Assembly (NCBI GenBank): GCA_002402905.1
Contig: DHGT01000089.1
Coordinates: forward strand, 1 to 34,562
Source of the DNA: Desulfatitalea sp. UBA4791
GTDB taxonomy: Bacteria > Desulfobacterota > Desulfobacteria > Desulfobacterales > Desulfosarcinaceae
Direction of reading: 5' to 3'
DNA: 34,562 nt
This document shows positions 1-9,524 of the stretch, piece after piece. The notes beneath the pieces were generated by a model. That model searched no databases. It had not been told where the DNA came from and saw nothing but the letters and a program-made list of their open reading frames with translations. A program made the translations under genes and the position numbers. How positions within the stretch are numbered: position 1 is the first letter of the stretch; every line of letters begins with the position of its first letter.

Positions 1-13
1 TGGGAGGGACGAG

Positions 14-1207
<1,194 letters not shown>

Positions 1208-1220
1208 GAAAGAATAACCC

Positions 1221-1532
1221 ATGATAATGAATGCTAAAATCAGAATTCGGCTAAAAGCATACGATCACAAATTGTTGGATCAGTCTGCAACGGATATTCT
1301 TGACACCGCGCGAAAAACGGGTGCCAAGGTGGTGGGACCGATTCCCTTGCCGACGAAAATCAACAAGTTTTGTGTGCTTCGATCACCCCACGTCGATAAA
1401 AAATCTCGAGAGCAATTCGAGATGCGAACCCACAAGCGAATGTTGGATATTCTGGAGCCGACTCAGCAAACCGTGGACGCGCTGATGAAACTCGACCTAT
1501 CGCCGGGTGTCGATGTGGAGATCAAACTGTAG
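1221..1532 (+). CDS. rpsJ: 30S ribosomal protein S10
   Basis: Protein of the 30S head; in E. coli it doubles as NusE and, with NusB, takes part in transcription antitermination. The 103 residues match the family length. The diagnostic segments are IRIRLKAYDH at the N-terminus and the loop KINKFCVLRSPHVDKKSRE in the middle. There are two possible starts, ATG at 1221 and in-frame ATG at 1227. The Shine-Dalgarno is weak for both, so the start is uncertain by two codons. It opens the S10 operon directly after tuf. Confidence 0.97.
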   Translation: MIMNAKIRIRLKAYDHKLLDQSATDILDTARKTGAKVVGPIPLPTKINKFCVLRSPHVDKKSREQFEMRTHKRMLDILEPTQQTVDALMKLDLSPGVDVEIKL

Positions 1533-1550
1533 CTTAGGAAATGAAAAGCC

Positions 1551-2189
1551 ATGAGCAAAGGACTGATTGGTAAAAAGCTGGGAATGACCAGTGTCTTTAC
1601 GGAAGACGGGCGGTACATTCCGGTGACTGTGATTCTTGCGGGTCCCTGTGTGGTCACTCAGATCAAAACCGTGGCCACCGACGGATACAACGCGCTCCAA
1701 CTGGGCTTTAAAGAAAAGAAGCTTCAAAGGACCAACAAACCGCAGCAAGGGCATTTCAAAAAGAGCGGCGGTCAATGCTTCGATTACACGAGAGAAGTCG
1801 CAGTGGATGACCCTGCAGCCTTTTCCTTGGGACAGAGCCTCGGCCCCGATCTGTTCGCGATTGGCGAAAAAGTCGACGTCATTGGCAAGAGCAAGGGACG
1901 CGGTTTTTCGGGCGTCATCAAGCGTCATGGCTTCGGCGGAGGACGTGCTACCCATGGTGGTAAGTGCCACCGTATTCCTGGATCCATCGGGTGCAGTGCA
2001 TGGCCATCGAGAGTTTTTAAAGGGAAGAAAATGCCGGGGCGCTACGGTGGAGAAGGAAATACTGTCCGCAACCTGGAGATATTTGATGTTCGCCCGGAAG
2101 AGAATTTGATTTTGGTCAAAGGGGCGGTACCCGGTCATCGGGAAGCGTTGGTGATGATCCGAAAGCCAAAATTCTCCGAAAAGAAATAA
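1551..2189 (+). CDS. rplC: 50S ribosomal protein L3
   Basis: Early-assembling 23S rRNA binding protein that reaches toward the peptidyl transferase centre. The family signature HRIPGSIG followed by RVFKGKKMPGRYGG lies at about residues 141-167. The start MSKGLIGKKLGM is the conserved N-terminus, and 212 residues is normal. An 80-base gap separates it from rplD, longer than most junctions in this cluster. I see no strong structure in that gap. Confidence 0.97.
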   Translation: MSKGLIGKKLGMTSVFTEDGRYIPVTVILAGPCVVTQIKTVATDGYNALQLGFKEKKLQRTNKPQQGHFKKSGGQCFDYTREVAVDDPAAFSLGQSLGPDLFAIGEKVDVIGKSKGRGFSGVIKRHGFGGGRATHGGKCHRIPGSIGCSAWPSRVFKGKKMPGRYGGEGNTVRNLEIFDVRPEENLILVKGAVPGHREALVMIRKPKFSEKK

Positions 2190-2269
2190 GGATGGCCTGA
2201 ACAAATAATGTCTCGGTAAAGCGTTTTGTTTGCCGTAACATGTGATAAAGGCCCTCAATGAGGAATCGT

Positions 2270-2893
2270 ATGGCAACAGTAGATGTTCTAAACATTCAGG
2301 GTGACAAAGTATCCCAGGCCGACTTGCCGGATGAAATCTTTGATGTACAGGTAAAGCGCAGCGTCATGCATCAAGTGGTCAAGGCACAATTGGCCAAGAA
2401 GCGCTCCGGTACGGCAACGGTAAAAAACCGTCATGATGTCAAGGGAAGCACGCGCAAACTCTACCGACAGAAAGGGACCGGCCGCGCCCGCCGCGGGGAT
2501 ATCAAGTCTCCATTGCTTCGTGGTGGAGGTGTCGTTTTCGGACCGCACGCCCGCTCTTACGAGCAAAAAGTGCCAAAAAAAGTTCGGAAGCTTGCCTTGA
2601 AGATGGCATTGACCTGCAAGTTTAAGGAAGACGAATTGATGGTTGTTGATAAATTCGAACTTGCACAAATCAAAACCAAAGACTTTTTTGCGGCCGTCAA
2701 TACACTTAAGGCGAACAACGCGTTGATCGTTATTGATCAACCCGATCGAACACTGGAGCTTTCTTCACGAAATGTCCCCGGCGTGAAGGTGATGCGTAGT
2801 GAAGGGCTAAATGTTTATGACATTCTCAAGTATGAAAAGTTGGTTCTGCTTGAAGGTGCCATAAAGGGCATCGAAGGGAGATTGCTCAAATGA
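2270..2893 (+). CDS. rplD: 50S ribosomal protein L4
   Basis: 23S rRNA binding protein that lines the exit tunnel; in gamma-proteobacteria it also represses its own S10 operon. The tunnel-loop signature KLYRQKGTGRARRGDIKSP and RGGGVVFGPHARSY are present. An in-frame ATG exists at 2258, but GAGGA sits five bases before the ATG at 2270, and MATVDVLN is the family-like N-terminus, so 2270 is chosen (207 residues). Its TGA overlaps the rplW start as ATGA, implying translational coupling. Confidence 0.96.
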   Translation: MATVDVLNIQGDKVSQADLPDEIFDVQVKRSVMHQVVKAQLAKKRSGTATVKNRHDVKGSTRKLYRQKGTGRARRGDIKSPLLRGGGVVFGPHARSYEQKVPKKVRKLALKMALTCKFKEDELMVVDKFELAQIKTKDFFAAVNTLKANNALIVIDQPDRTLELSSRNVPGVKVMRSEGLNVYDILKYEKLVLLEGAIKGIEGRLLK

Positions 2894-3177
2894 TTGATTA
2901 CAATATCATCAAGCGGCCGATCTTGACGGAAAAAACCAATATACAAAAAGATCAATACAACCAGGTCACTTTCGAGGTAGACAGCCGCGCCAATCGTATT
3001 GAGGTCAAACGTGCCGTAGAACAGATATTCAACGTCCAGGTGGCCGACATACGGACCATGCATGTAGAGGGAAAATTCAAGCGTCGTGGACGTATCCTCG
3101 GAAAGCGGCGTAACTGGAAAAAGGCGGTCGTTAAATTGATGCCCGGCCAGCGCATAGAGTTTTTTGAAGGGGCCTAA
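2890..3177 (+). CDS. rplW: 50S ribosomal protein L23
   Basis: Protein at the polypeptide exit, the docking site for trigger factor and SRP. The 95-residue product has the expected IIKRPILTEKT start, the VEQIFNVQV core, and the basic GRILGKRRNWKKAVVKL segment near the end. The start codon overlaps the rplD stop by four bases, and a GGGAG lies nine bases upstream inside rplD. Confidence 0.97.
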   Translation: MIDYNIIKRPILTEKTNIQKDQYNQVTFEVDSRANRIEVKRAVEQIFNVQVADIRTMHVEGKFKRRGRILGKRRNWKKAVVKLMPGQRIEFFEGA

Positions 3178-3194
3178 GGCTAGGAGTCACTGAA

Positions 3195-4016
3195 ATGGGA
3201 ATCAAAAGAGTTCAACCGACATCCGCTGGAAGAAGATTTCAAACATTCTCCGATTATGAAGAAATTTCAAAGAAAACACCGGAGAAGAGCCTCGTAAGAA
3301 TCCTTAAGAAGAGCGGCGGCCGGAATAGCAACGGTCGCATCACGGCCAGATGGCGAGGCGGCGGACACAAACGTTATTACCGTATTATCGATTTCAAACG
3401 CGATAAAGACGGCATCCCGGCAAAGGTTGCTGCCATCGAATATGATCCAAACCGCAGCGCCCGGATTGCATTGCTTCACTATGTGGACGGTGAGAAGAGA
3501 TACATCCTGGCCCCTGCCAAAATCACCGTCGGTGATTTTATCATGTCGGGACCAGAGGCGGATATCAAACCCGGTAACGCACTGCCACTATCCAACATCC
3601 CCTTGGGAACCCAGATCCACAACATCGAACTGAAGTTGGGCAAAGGGGGACAGATTGTTCGAAGTGCCGGCAGTTTTGCACAGTTAATGGCAAAGGAAGA
3701 CCCCTACGCCTTAGTCAAACTGCCATCCGGAGAGGTTCGCATGGTGCTGTTGAAATGCAAGGCGACCATCGGACAGCTCGGGAACGTTGAGCATGAAAAC
3801 CTAAGCATCGGAAAGGCCGGACGAAAAAGATGGCTGGGGCGAAGACCCAAGGTGCGCGGTGTTGCCATGAACCCGGTTGACCACCCCATGGGCGGCGGCG
3901 AGGGGCGTTCTTCGGGCGGGCGCCATCCCTGTACGCCATGGGGGATACCGACAAAGGGGTACCGGACGAGAAACAACAAGGCCACTGACCGGTATATTGT
4001 AAAGCGCCGGAAATAG
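3195..4016 (+). CDS. rplB: 50S ribosomal protein L2
   Basis: Primary 23S rRNA binding protein needed for subunit joining and close to the peptidyl transferase centre. The C-terminal DHPMGGGEGRSSGG motif contains the conserved histidine known to matter for activity in this family. GGGHKRYYRIIDFKR marks the RNA-binding N-terminal half. Its 273 residues are standard. AGGAG lies eight bases before the ATG. An 81-base gap follows before rpsS. Confidence 0.98.
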   Translation: MGIKRVQPTSAGRRFQTFSDYEEISKKTPEKSLVRILKKSGGRNSNGRITARWRGGGHKRYYRIIDFKRDKDGIPAKVAAIEYDPNRSARIALLHYVDGEKRYILAPAKITVGDFIMSGPEADIKPGNALPLSNIPLGTQIHNIELKLGKGGQIVRSAGSFAQLMAKEDPYALVKLPSGEVRMVLLKCKATIGQLGNVEHENLSIGKAGRKRWLGRRPKVRGVAMNPVDHPMGGGEGRSSGGRHPCTPWGIPTKGYRTRNNKATDRYIVKRRK

Positions 4017-4097
4017 TCAAATTGACTTGAGATTTCAAAGTAATACACGAAAGACACGATTAAGTTTAGACCAATTGCGGGATGTACAGGAGAAGAT

Positions 4098-4376
4098 ATG
4101 CCACGGTCATTGAAAAAAGGTCCGTTCATAGAAGACAATCTAATGAGCAAAGTCCTGATCGCACAAGAAAGCCGGAGTAACAGGGTGATTAAGACCTGGT
4201 CACGCCGCTCTACGATAATTCCGGAAATGGTCGGACTGACGCTGGCGGTTCACAACGGGCGAAAATTTCTTCCCGTATTTGTGACTGAAAACATGGTCGG
4301 GCATAAATTGGGTGAGTTTTCGCCGACCCGTACCTTTTATGGACATGCCGCAGATAAAAAATCCAAAAAGAAATAG
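4098..4376 (+). CDS. rpsS: 30S ribosomal protein S19
   Basis: 30S head protein that forms a complex with S13 and contacts tRNA. It begins PRSLKKGPF and contains KTWSRRSTIIPEMVGLT and HNGRKFLPVFVTENMVGHKLGEF, all hallmark segments. The length is 92 residues. An AGGAG is positioned five bases before the ATG. Confidence 0.97.
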   Translation: MPRSLKKGPFIEDNLMSKVLIAQESRSNRVIKTWSRRSTIIPEMVGLTLAVHNGRKFLPVFVTENMVGHKLGEFSPTRTFYGHAADKKSKKK

Positions 4377-4400
4377 GCAAGGATTTAAGGAGCAGGGATC

Positions 4401-4733
4401 ATGGAGGTAAGAGCAGTTGCCAAATATGTGCGCATCTCACCGCAAAAAGTCAGGCTCATCAGTGATGCAATCAAGGGCAAACCGGTAGAAAAGGCTCTGG
4501 CTACGATTAAATTCATGCCTCAGAAGGCAGCCGGTATCGTTGAGAAAGTGTTGCGTTCGGCTGTCGCCAATGCAGATCAGGTGCCGGACCTCGACATCGA
4601 TGATTTGATCGTTGGCAATCTAACCGCAGATGTCGGTCCGAGCCTTAAACGCTTTAGGGCAAGAGCCCGAGGGCGCGGCACCCGCATCATCAAACGCACC
4701 AGTCATGTGACGGTCGTATTGACCGAGGTATAG
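4401..4733 (+). CDS. rplV: 50S ribosomal protein L22
   Basis: Globular 23S rRNA binding protein whose long beta-hairpin lines the nascent-chain tunnel; changes in that hairpin give macrolide resistance in other bacteria. The 110-residue protein shows RISPQKVRLI near the start and the hairpin tip RARGRGTRIIKRTSHVTVVL near the end. AAGGAG lies eight bases before the ATG. No insertion or deletion is obvious in the hairpin. Confidence 0.97.
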   Translation: MEVRAVAKYVRISPQKVRLISDAIKGKPVEKALATIKFMPQKAAGIVEKVLRSAVANADQVPDLDIDDLIVGNLTADVGPSLKRFRARARGRGTRIIKRTSHVTVVLTEV

Positions 4734-4757
4734 TCGTCATTCAGAGGAGGAAACAGC

Positions 4758-5408
4758 TTGGGCCAAAAAGTCAACCCCATAGGATTAAGGCTGGGTATCA
4801 TCAAAACATGGGAATCCAAATGGTACTCGGACAAAAAGTACGCCGATTACATCCAACAGGATTTTGAACTACGCAATTTTGTTAAAGAAAAATTGTTTCA
4901 TGCCGGTATTTCACGGATCGAAATTGAACGCTCGGCCAAGCGCATCCGTCTTAGAATCTACACGGCTAGACCCGGCATCGTCATCGGCAAAAAGGGCTCA
5001 GAAATCGAAAGGCTCAAGCAAGAGCTCGAAAAGAAAGTTTCCCAGGAAGTACTAATCGATATACAAGAGGTGCGTAAGCCCGAGATCGATGCACAGCTGG
5101 TAGCTGAAAACGTGGCGATGCAGATCGAAAGACGGGTTGCTTTCCGGCGCGCCATGAAGCGTGGCGTCACCTCGGCGTTGAGGTTCGGCGCGCAGGGGGT
5201 CAAAATCATCTGTTCCGGGCGCTTGGGGGGAGCTGAAATGGCCCGTACAGAATGGTACCGTGAAGGCCGGGTTCCTTTGCATACCCTGAGAGCCGATATT
5301 GATTACGGTTTTACCGAGGCCCGAACGACCTATGGCGCCATCGGCGTCAAGGTTTTTATCTTTAAAGGTGAAATTCTCAAGAAGGAAGACCAGCAACCCG
5401 AGAGCTAA
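4758..5408 (+). CDS. rpsC: 30S ribosomal protein S3
   Basis: Protein at the mRNA entry channel; with S4 and S5 it forms the ribosomal helicase. It starts GQKVNPIGLRLG and carries a KH domain with the loop GIVIGKKGSEIE near residue 73. The C-terminal signature is RLGGAEMARTEWYREGRVPLHTLRADIDYG. Initiation is at TTG (4758) with a perfect AGGAGG seven bases upstream; no upstream ATG fits the family N-terminus. The length is 216 residues. Confidence 0.97.
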   Translation: MGQKVNPIGLRLGIIKTWESKWYSDKKYADYIQQDFELRNFVKEKLFHAGISRIEIERSAKRIRLRIYTARPGIVIGKKGSEIERLKQELEKKVSQEVLIDIQEVRKPEIDAQLVAENVAMQIERRVAFRRAMKRGVTSALRFGAQGVKIICSGRLGGAEMARTEWYREGRVPLHTLRADIDYGFTEARTTYGAIGVKVFIFKGEILKKEDQQPES

Positions 5409-5486
5409 GGCTCTAATATCGATGTTCATATGCCGGCGCAAAGCAAGGGCGACCGCAAGGCATCCTGAACCAGGAGAGTGGGAGTT

Positions 5487-5903
5487 ATGTTAAGCCCAAA
5501 AAAAGTCAAATTTCGCAAACAACAAAAAGGCAAAATGAGAGGAACAGCCAGACGCGGGGCGACTCTCAACTTCGGTGAATATGGATTGCAGGCTGTTGAT
5601 TGCGGTTATATTAGCTCCAAACAGATCGAAGCCGCGCGTATTGCCATGACTCGCCATGTGAAACGTGGCGGGAAAATTTGGATTCGGATTTTTCCGGACA
5701 AGCCTGTAACCAAGAAACCGGCCGAAGTTCGAATGGGTAAAGGTAAAGGCGCTCCCGAGGGTTGGGTAGCGGTGATTCGACCAGGACGGGTGCTTTACGA
5801 AATGTCCGGCATATCGCGGGAAATGGCCCAAGAGGCATTGAGGTTGGCCGCACATAAGCTGACCGTCAAAACACGTTTTGTAGAGAGGAGCGAAGTGATA
5901 TGA
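5487..5903 (+). CDS. rplP: 50S ribosomal protein L16
   Basis: Large-subunit protein that helps form the tRNA A site. The family N-terminus MLSPKKVKFRKQQKG begins at ATG 5487, preferred over the in-frame GTG at 5478, giving 138 residues. GWVAVIRPGRVLYEMSGI lies in the C-terminal half. An AGGAG lies ten bases upstream. The stop overlaps the rpmC start as ATGA. Confidence 0.96.
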   Translation: MLSPKKVKFRKQQKGKMRGTARRGATLNFGEYGLQAVDCGYISSKQIEAARIAMTRHVKRGGKIWIRIFPDKPVTKKPAEVRMGKGKGAPEGWVAVIRPGRVLYEMSGISREMAQEALRLAAHKLTVKTRFVERSEVI

Positions 5904-6109
5904 AAGTTGAAGATATCAGAACGCTCAGTAAGGACGAAATGCGGCAGAAGTTAACCGATCTGAGGAAAGAGCTGTTTAATCTGCGGTTTCAACATGGTAT
6001 CGGGCAGCTTGAGAATCCGCGTAAAATCAAGTTGATCCAAAAGGATATCGCGCGTATCTTCACGGTTCTGGGAGAGATGGCGCGTAACCCCAAGCAGATG
6101 GATAATTAG
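5900..6109 (+). CDS. rpmC: 50S ribosomal protein L29
   Basis: Small alpha-helical protein next to L23 at the exit tunnel. It has 69 residues with the diagnostic LTDLRKELFNLRFQHGIGQLENP segment and the downstream KDIARIFTVLGE. The ATG overlaps the rplP stop by four bases, with GAGGAG nine bases upstream inside rplP, so translation is probably coupled. Confidence 0.96.
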   Translation: MKVEDIRTLSKDEMRQKLTDLRKELFNLRFQHGIGQLENPRKIKLIQKDIARIFTVLGEMARNPKQMDN

Positions 6110-6120
6110 GGGCGCATATA

Positions 6121-6378
6121 ATGAATACACGTGGAATGAAAAGACAGGTCACGGGAACCATCGTCAGCAATAAGATGGATAGAACAGTGGTTGTGGTTGT
6201 TGAGCGATTGGTCAAGCATCCATTGTATAAGAAATTTATCCGCAGGCAGCATAAATACATGGCTCACGACAAAGACAACGAGTGCCAAATCGGCGATCGG
6301 GTGCTCATTACCCAATCCCGACCTTTGAGTAAAACCAAGCGTTGGCGTGTCAGCCGGATCATTGAGAAGGCGGTCTAA
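6121..6378 (+). CDS. rpsQ: 30S ribosomal protein S17
   Basis: OB-fold 16S rRNA binding protein involved in early 30S assembly. KRQVTGTIVSNKMDRTVVV and KFIRRQHKYMAHD are typical, and the terminal TRPLS-like segment reads SRPLSKTKRWRV. It has 85 residues. The Shine-Dalgarno is poor (GGGG about nine bases upstream). An internal ATG five codons later has no better site, so the first ATG is kept. Confidence 0.96.
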   Translation: MNTRGMKRQVTGTIVSNKMDRTVVVVVERLVKHPLYKKFIRRQHKYMAHDKDNECQIGDRVLITQSRPLSKTKRWRVSRIIEKAV

Positions 6379-6396
6379 CAGTAGAGGAATGAGAAA

Positions 6397-6765
6397 ATGA
6401 TTCAGAGCGAAACCAGACTTACTGTGGCAGACAACTCCGGAGCGCGCGTGTTGTACTGCATCAAAGTGTTGGGCGGGTCGCGTCGCCGATACGCCAGCAT
6501 TGGCGACGTGATCGTGGTATCGGTTAAGGACGCCATCCCAAACGCCAAGGTCAAAAAAGGGGACGTCCATAAAGCTGTCGTAGTGAGAACCTCTAAAGAG
6601 ATCAGGCGTCCGGACGGATCCTACATTCGTTTTGACGACAATTCCGCGGTGCTTATTAATAATCAGCGCGAACCCTTGGGAACGCGTATTTTTGGCCCTG
6701 TCGCCAGGGAACTGCGTGCAAAACGCTTTATGAAGATTGTTTCGCTGGCCCCCGAGGTCTTATAG
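6397..6765 (+). CDS. rplN: 50S ribosomal protein L14
   Basis: Interface protein that contacts the small subunit and the silencing factor RsfS. It has exactly the family length of 122 residues and begins MIQSETRLTVADNSGAR. VIVVSVKDAIPNAKVKKGD and the C-terminal GTRIFGPVARELR follow. GAGGA is located eight bases before the ATG. Confidence 0.98.
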   Translation: MIQSETRLTVADNSGARVLYCIKVLGGSRRRYASIGDVIVVSVKDAIPNAKVKKGDVHKAVVVRTSKEIRRPDGSYIRFDDNSAVLINNQREPLGTRIFGPVARELRAKRFMKIVSLAPEVL

Positions 6766-6782
6766 CGACGGAGTATAGCCCT

Positions 6783-7112
6783 ATGCAGCGATATAAATGT
6801 AGTCTAAAAAAGGACGATAAGGTCAAGGTCATTGCCGGCAAGGATAAAGGAAAAATCGGCAAGGTTATTAAAGTCGACCGAAAAAATGAGCGTGTCCTTG
6901 TTGAACATGTCAACATTGCAAAACGACATCAGCGTCCAACTGCTCAAAACCGGCAAGGCGGGATCGTAGAAAGTGAGGCCCCATTGCATTGGTCCAATGT
7001 TATGTTGGTTTGCAACAAGTGTGTAAAACCGGTTCGTGTGAAAATGCAACGGCTCGATGACGGCAAAAAGGTTCGCATATGCCGCAAGTGCAATGAGCAG
7101 ATTGACGCCTAA
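6783..7112 (+). CDS. rplX: 50S ribosomal protein L24
   Basis: Assembly-initiator protein binding the 5' end of 23S rRNA. A KOW motif is at the N-terminus (DKVKVIAGKDKGKIGKV). The C-terminal third contains CNKC and CRKC pairs that form the zinc-ribbon-like element seen in many bacterial L24 proteins. It is 109 residues. GGAG lies nine bases upstream of the ATG. Confidence 0.97.
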   Translation: MQRYKCSLKKDDKVKVIAGKDKGKIGKVIKVDRKNERVLVEHVNIAKRHQRPTAQNRQGGIVESEAPLHWSNVMLVCNKCVKPVRVKMQRLDDGKKVRICRKCNEQIDA

Positions 7113-7150
7113 GCGTCCTCAAAGGTGGTGTCATCTCGCGGAGGATTGGA

Positions 7151-7690
7151 ATGTCACAGCTTCAAACACAATATCAAGAGCAAATAGCGCCCAAGCTTAA
7201 GGAAAATTTCAAATATACCAACGTCCATCAGATTCCGAAGATTGACAAGGTTGTTTTGAACATGGGGCTGGGAGAGGCCATTCAGAATATCAAGATTCTG
7301 GATTCCGCAGTAGAGGAGCTCATGGCAATTGCCGGGCAACGACCGGTAGTCACCAGGGCAAAGAAATCCATAGCAGCGTTCAAGCTTCGTGAAGGAATGC
7401 CGATCGGCTGCATGGTTACGCTGCGTGGCAAACGAATGTATGATTTTCTGGACAAACTCATTAACGTCGCCTTGCCCCGCGTTCGTGACTTTCGGGGGAT
7501 TTCGCCCAAAGCTTTCGATGGCGCTGGAAACTATTCGCTCGGAGTCAGAGAACACATTATTTTTCCTGAGATCGATTACGATAAAATCGACAATATCAAA
7601 GGAATGAATATTACCATCGTAACCACTGCCAATAGCGACGAAGAAGGACGCGAGCTGTTGACCCTTATGGGGATGCCTTTTCGAAAATAA
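7151..7690 (+). CDS. rplE: 50S ribosomal protein L5
   Basis: 5S rRNA binding protein of the central protuberance that contacts P-site tRNA. VPRVRDFRGI in its family form appears as LPRVRDFRGISPKAFDGAGNYSLG near residues 109-130, and KIDKVVLNMGLGEA near 30. It has 179 residues. The GGAGG element just upstream is strong. Confidence 0.98.
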   Translation: MSQLQTQYQEQIAPKLKENFKYTNVHQIPKIDKVVLNMGLGEAIQNIKILDSAVEELMAIAGQRPVVTRAKKSIAAFKLREGMPIGCMVTLRGKRMYDFLDKLINVALPRVRDFRGISPKAFDGAGNYSLGVREHIIFPEIDYDKIDNIKGMNITIVTTANSDEEGRELLTLMGMPFRK

Positions 7691-7711
7691 GAAGGTTCTA
7701 AGGAGGGAGTT

Positions 7712-7897
7712 TTGGCCAAGACATCATTACGCATGAAAGCGCAGCGTAAGCCTAAATTCAGCGTAAGAGCATACAACCGGTGTCCGTTATGCGGGAGACC
7801 GCGTGCATTTATCCGCAAATTTGGCATATGCCGCATCTGTTTTCGTAATATGGCATCTTTAGGTAAGCTGCCGGGAGTAGTGAAATCAAGCTGGTAG
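7712..7897 (+). CDS. rpsN: 30S ribosomal protein S14, zinc-binding type
   Basis: 30S head protein. The short 61-residue form with cysteines 24, 27, 40 and 43 (CPLC and CRIC) is the zinc-binding type, unlike the approximately 100-residue form of E. coli. Initiation is at TTG (7712) with AGGAGG five bases upstream. Eight bases complementary to its own TAAGGAGG (7699-7706) occur 21 bases after the stop codon. Confidence 0.97.
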   Translation: MAKTSLRMKAQRKPKFSVRAYNRCPLCGRPRAFIRKFGICRICFRNMASLGKLPGVVKSSW

Positions 7898-7968
7898 GAC
7901 CCCCATGCGGATGACTACCTCCTTATAACGTAAATCAGGCAACGAATTTGAGTTAAACGGAGAGTAAA

Positions 7969-8367
7969 ATGGCGATCACCGATCCAATTGCCGACATGCT
8001 CACCCGGGTGCGTAATGCCGGGAAGGCAAAATTGAACAGCGTGGATATCCCCGGTTCAAAATTAAAGACAGAACTTGCGAAAGTGATGAAGAGCGAAGGT
8101 TACATCCGCAATTATAAATTCATCAAAGACGGCAAGCAAGGTATACTGCGGATCTATTTGAAGTATGGGGATAACCAGTCCCATGTGATTTTGGAAATGA
8201 ATCGTGTCAGCAAGCCATCACGCAGGGTTTATGCCAGCGCAAATGACATTAAACCAATCTATAATGGACTGGGAGTCGCGATTTTGTCTACCTCGAAAGG
8301 AATTCTGACCGATCGGCAGGCCAGGAAAGACAATATCGGCGGCGAAATTCTTTGCACAATTTTCTGA
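7969..8367 (+). CDS. rpsH: 30S ribosomal protein S8
   Basis: 16S rRNA binding protein essential for platform assembly; in E. coli it represses the spc operon. It begins TDPIADMLTRVRNA and contains SKPSRRVY and the terminal GILTDRQARKDNIGGEILCTIF, all family hallmarks. It has 132 residues. The site CGGAGAG lies just upstream. A 132-base gap follows before rplF. Confidence 0.98.
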   Translation: MAITDPIADMLTRVRNAGKAKLNSVDIPGSKLKTELAKVMKSEGYIRNYKFIKDGKQGILRIYLKYGDNQSHVILEMNRVSKPSRRVYASANDIKPIYNGLGVAILSTSKGILTDRQARKDNIGGEILCTIF

Positions 8368-8499
8368 TTCGGATTATGCCAACACGGTCTTGATCCATAT
8401 TGCCAAAATGATTGGGTCGATGCCATATTTCATATTTCCCTGTCGGGAGAGTTAAAGAGAAATTTTTGACGCATAGAGCTGGAACATAGAGGTGGAAAG

Positions 8500-9039
8500 A
8501 TGTCTCGAGTAGGAAAGAAGCCAGTCGCCGTGCCCGAAAAGACCACCATCAATTTCAAAGATGGTATGGTGACGGTTCAGGGTAAAAATGGCAAATTGAC
8601 TCACATGGTTCATCCGGATATCGATCTCAAAATTGAGGCAGACCGGATAGAGGTGGTCTCCAAGACAGAAGATCGCAAGGCAAGTGCCTTGCAGGGCATG
8701 ACCCGTAGTTTGCTGGATAACATGGTTACCGGTGTGAGCAAGGGATACGAACGCGTGCTGGAGATCAATGGTATCGGTTATCGGGCTGAGGCTAAAGGCA
8801 AGAGCATTCTTTTCAATCTCGGATATTCACACCCCATCGATTTTCCATTGCCGGACGGCGTTTCGGCAACCGTAGAGAAAAACAATATCGTTAAACTGGC
8901 CGGCATTGATAAACATCTTCTGGGTCAAACGGCCGCAAGAATTCGCCAACTGCGACCACCCGAGCCATACAAAGGCAAGGGCATCAAGTACGCAGAAGAG
9001 TATATTCAACGCAAGGCCGGAAAGACGGGTACGAAATAG
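8500..9039 (+). CDS. rplF: 50S ribosomal protein L6
   Basis: 23S rRNA binding protein near the factor-binding site. It contains two related beta domains. MSRVGKKPVAVPEKT starts the protein, and the C-terminal signature QTAARIRQLRPPEPYKGKGIKY is clear. It has 179 residues. An AGAGGTGG element precedes the ATG by a few bases. Confidence 0.98.
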   Translation: MSRVGKKPVAVPEKTTINFKDGMVTVQGKNGKLTHMVHPDIDLKIEADRIEVVSKTEDRKASALQGMTRSLLDNMVTGVSKGYERVLEINGIGYRAEAKGKSILFNLGYSHPIDFPLPDGVSATVEKNNIVKLAGIDKHLLGQTAARIRQLRPPEPYKGKGIKYAEEYIQRKAGKTGTK

Positions 9040-9122
9040 TTGTCAAATTCGGATGAATGGACACTTAACATCAAATATTCATTAGACGCACTTCATGGTC
9101 TAAGATCTTAACGGGGATCAAC

Positions 9123-9491
9123 ATGAGCTCGACAAGTAAAAGAGAAGTCGCCCGATTGAAACGAAAGGCGCGAATTCGAAAAAGAATGAAGGGAACTATG
9201 GAGCGCCCGCGGCTTTCGGTTTTTCGAAGCGCGAGGCACATCTACGCGCAAATTGTGGATGATACTGCGGGTGTAACCCTCGTAGCGGCGTCGAGTGTCG
9301 AAAGCGCGTTTAAAGAACAATCAAAATTTGAAAACAAAAAAGCGGCTGCCGTATTTGTCGGCAAAATGGTCGCACAGCGCGCCTTGGAAAAGGGAATCAA
9401 GCAGGTTGTATTCGATCGCAACGGCTTCCTATACCATGGCAGGGTCAAGGCCGTTTCAGATGGTGCGCGTGAAGCGGGACTCAACTTTTAG
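9123..9491 (+). CDS. rplR: 50S ribosomal protein L18
   Basis: 5S rRNA binding protein working with L5. RPRLSVFRSARHIYAQIVDD and the C-terminal FDRNGFLYHGRVKAVSDGAREAGL are diagnostic. Its length is 122 residues with a basic, arginine-rich N-terminus. The Shine-Dalgarno (GGGG about seven bases upstream) is modest. The 83 bases between rplF and this gene hold no convincing element. Confidence 0.97.
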   Translation: MSSTSKREVARLKRKARIRKRMKGTMERPRLSVFRSARHIYAQIVDDTAGVTLVAASSVESAFKEQSKFENKKAAAVFVGKMVAQRALEKGIKQVVFDRNGFLYHGRVKAVSDGAREAGLNF

Positions 9492-9524
9492 CCGATGGGC
9501 ATAACGTTATAAGGAGGCAAGCCC

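Noticed and set aside
1497..2276. 259-codon open frame on the - strand opposite rplC
   Set aside because: It lies fully over rplC and its flanks, has no recognisable motif, and would disrupt a universally conserved operon.
4017..4097. Possible internal promoter before rpsS (TTGACT)
   Set aside because: There is a fair -35 word but no acceptable -10 at the right spacing.
8368..8499. Small gene or RNA in the rpsH-rplF gap
   Set aside because: No convincing start with a ribosome site and no clear hairpin; short words such as GCCATATT recur only loosely.
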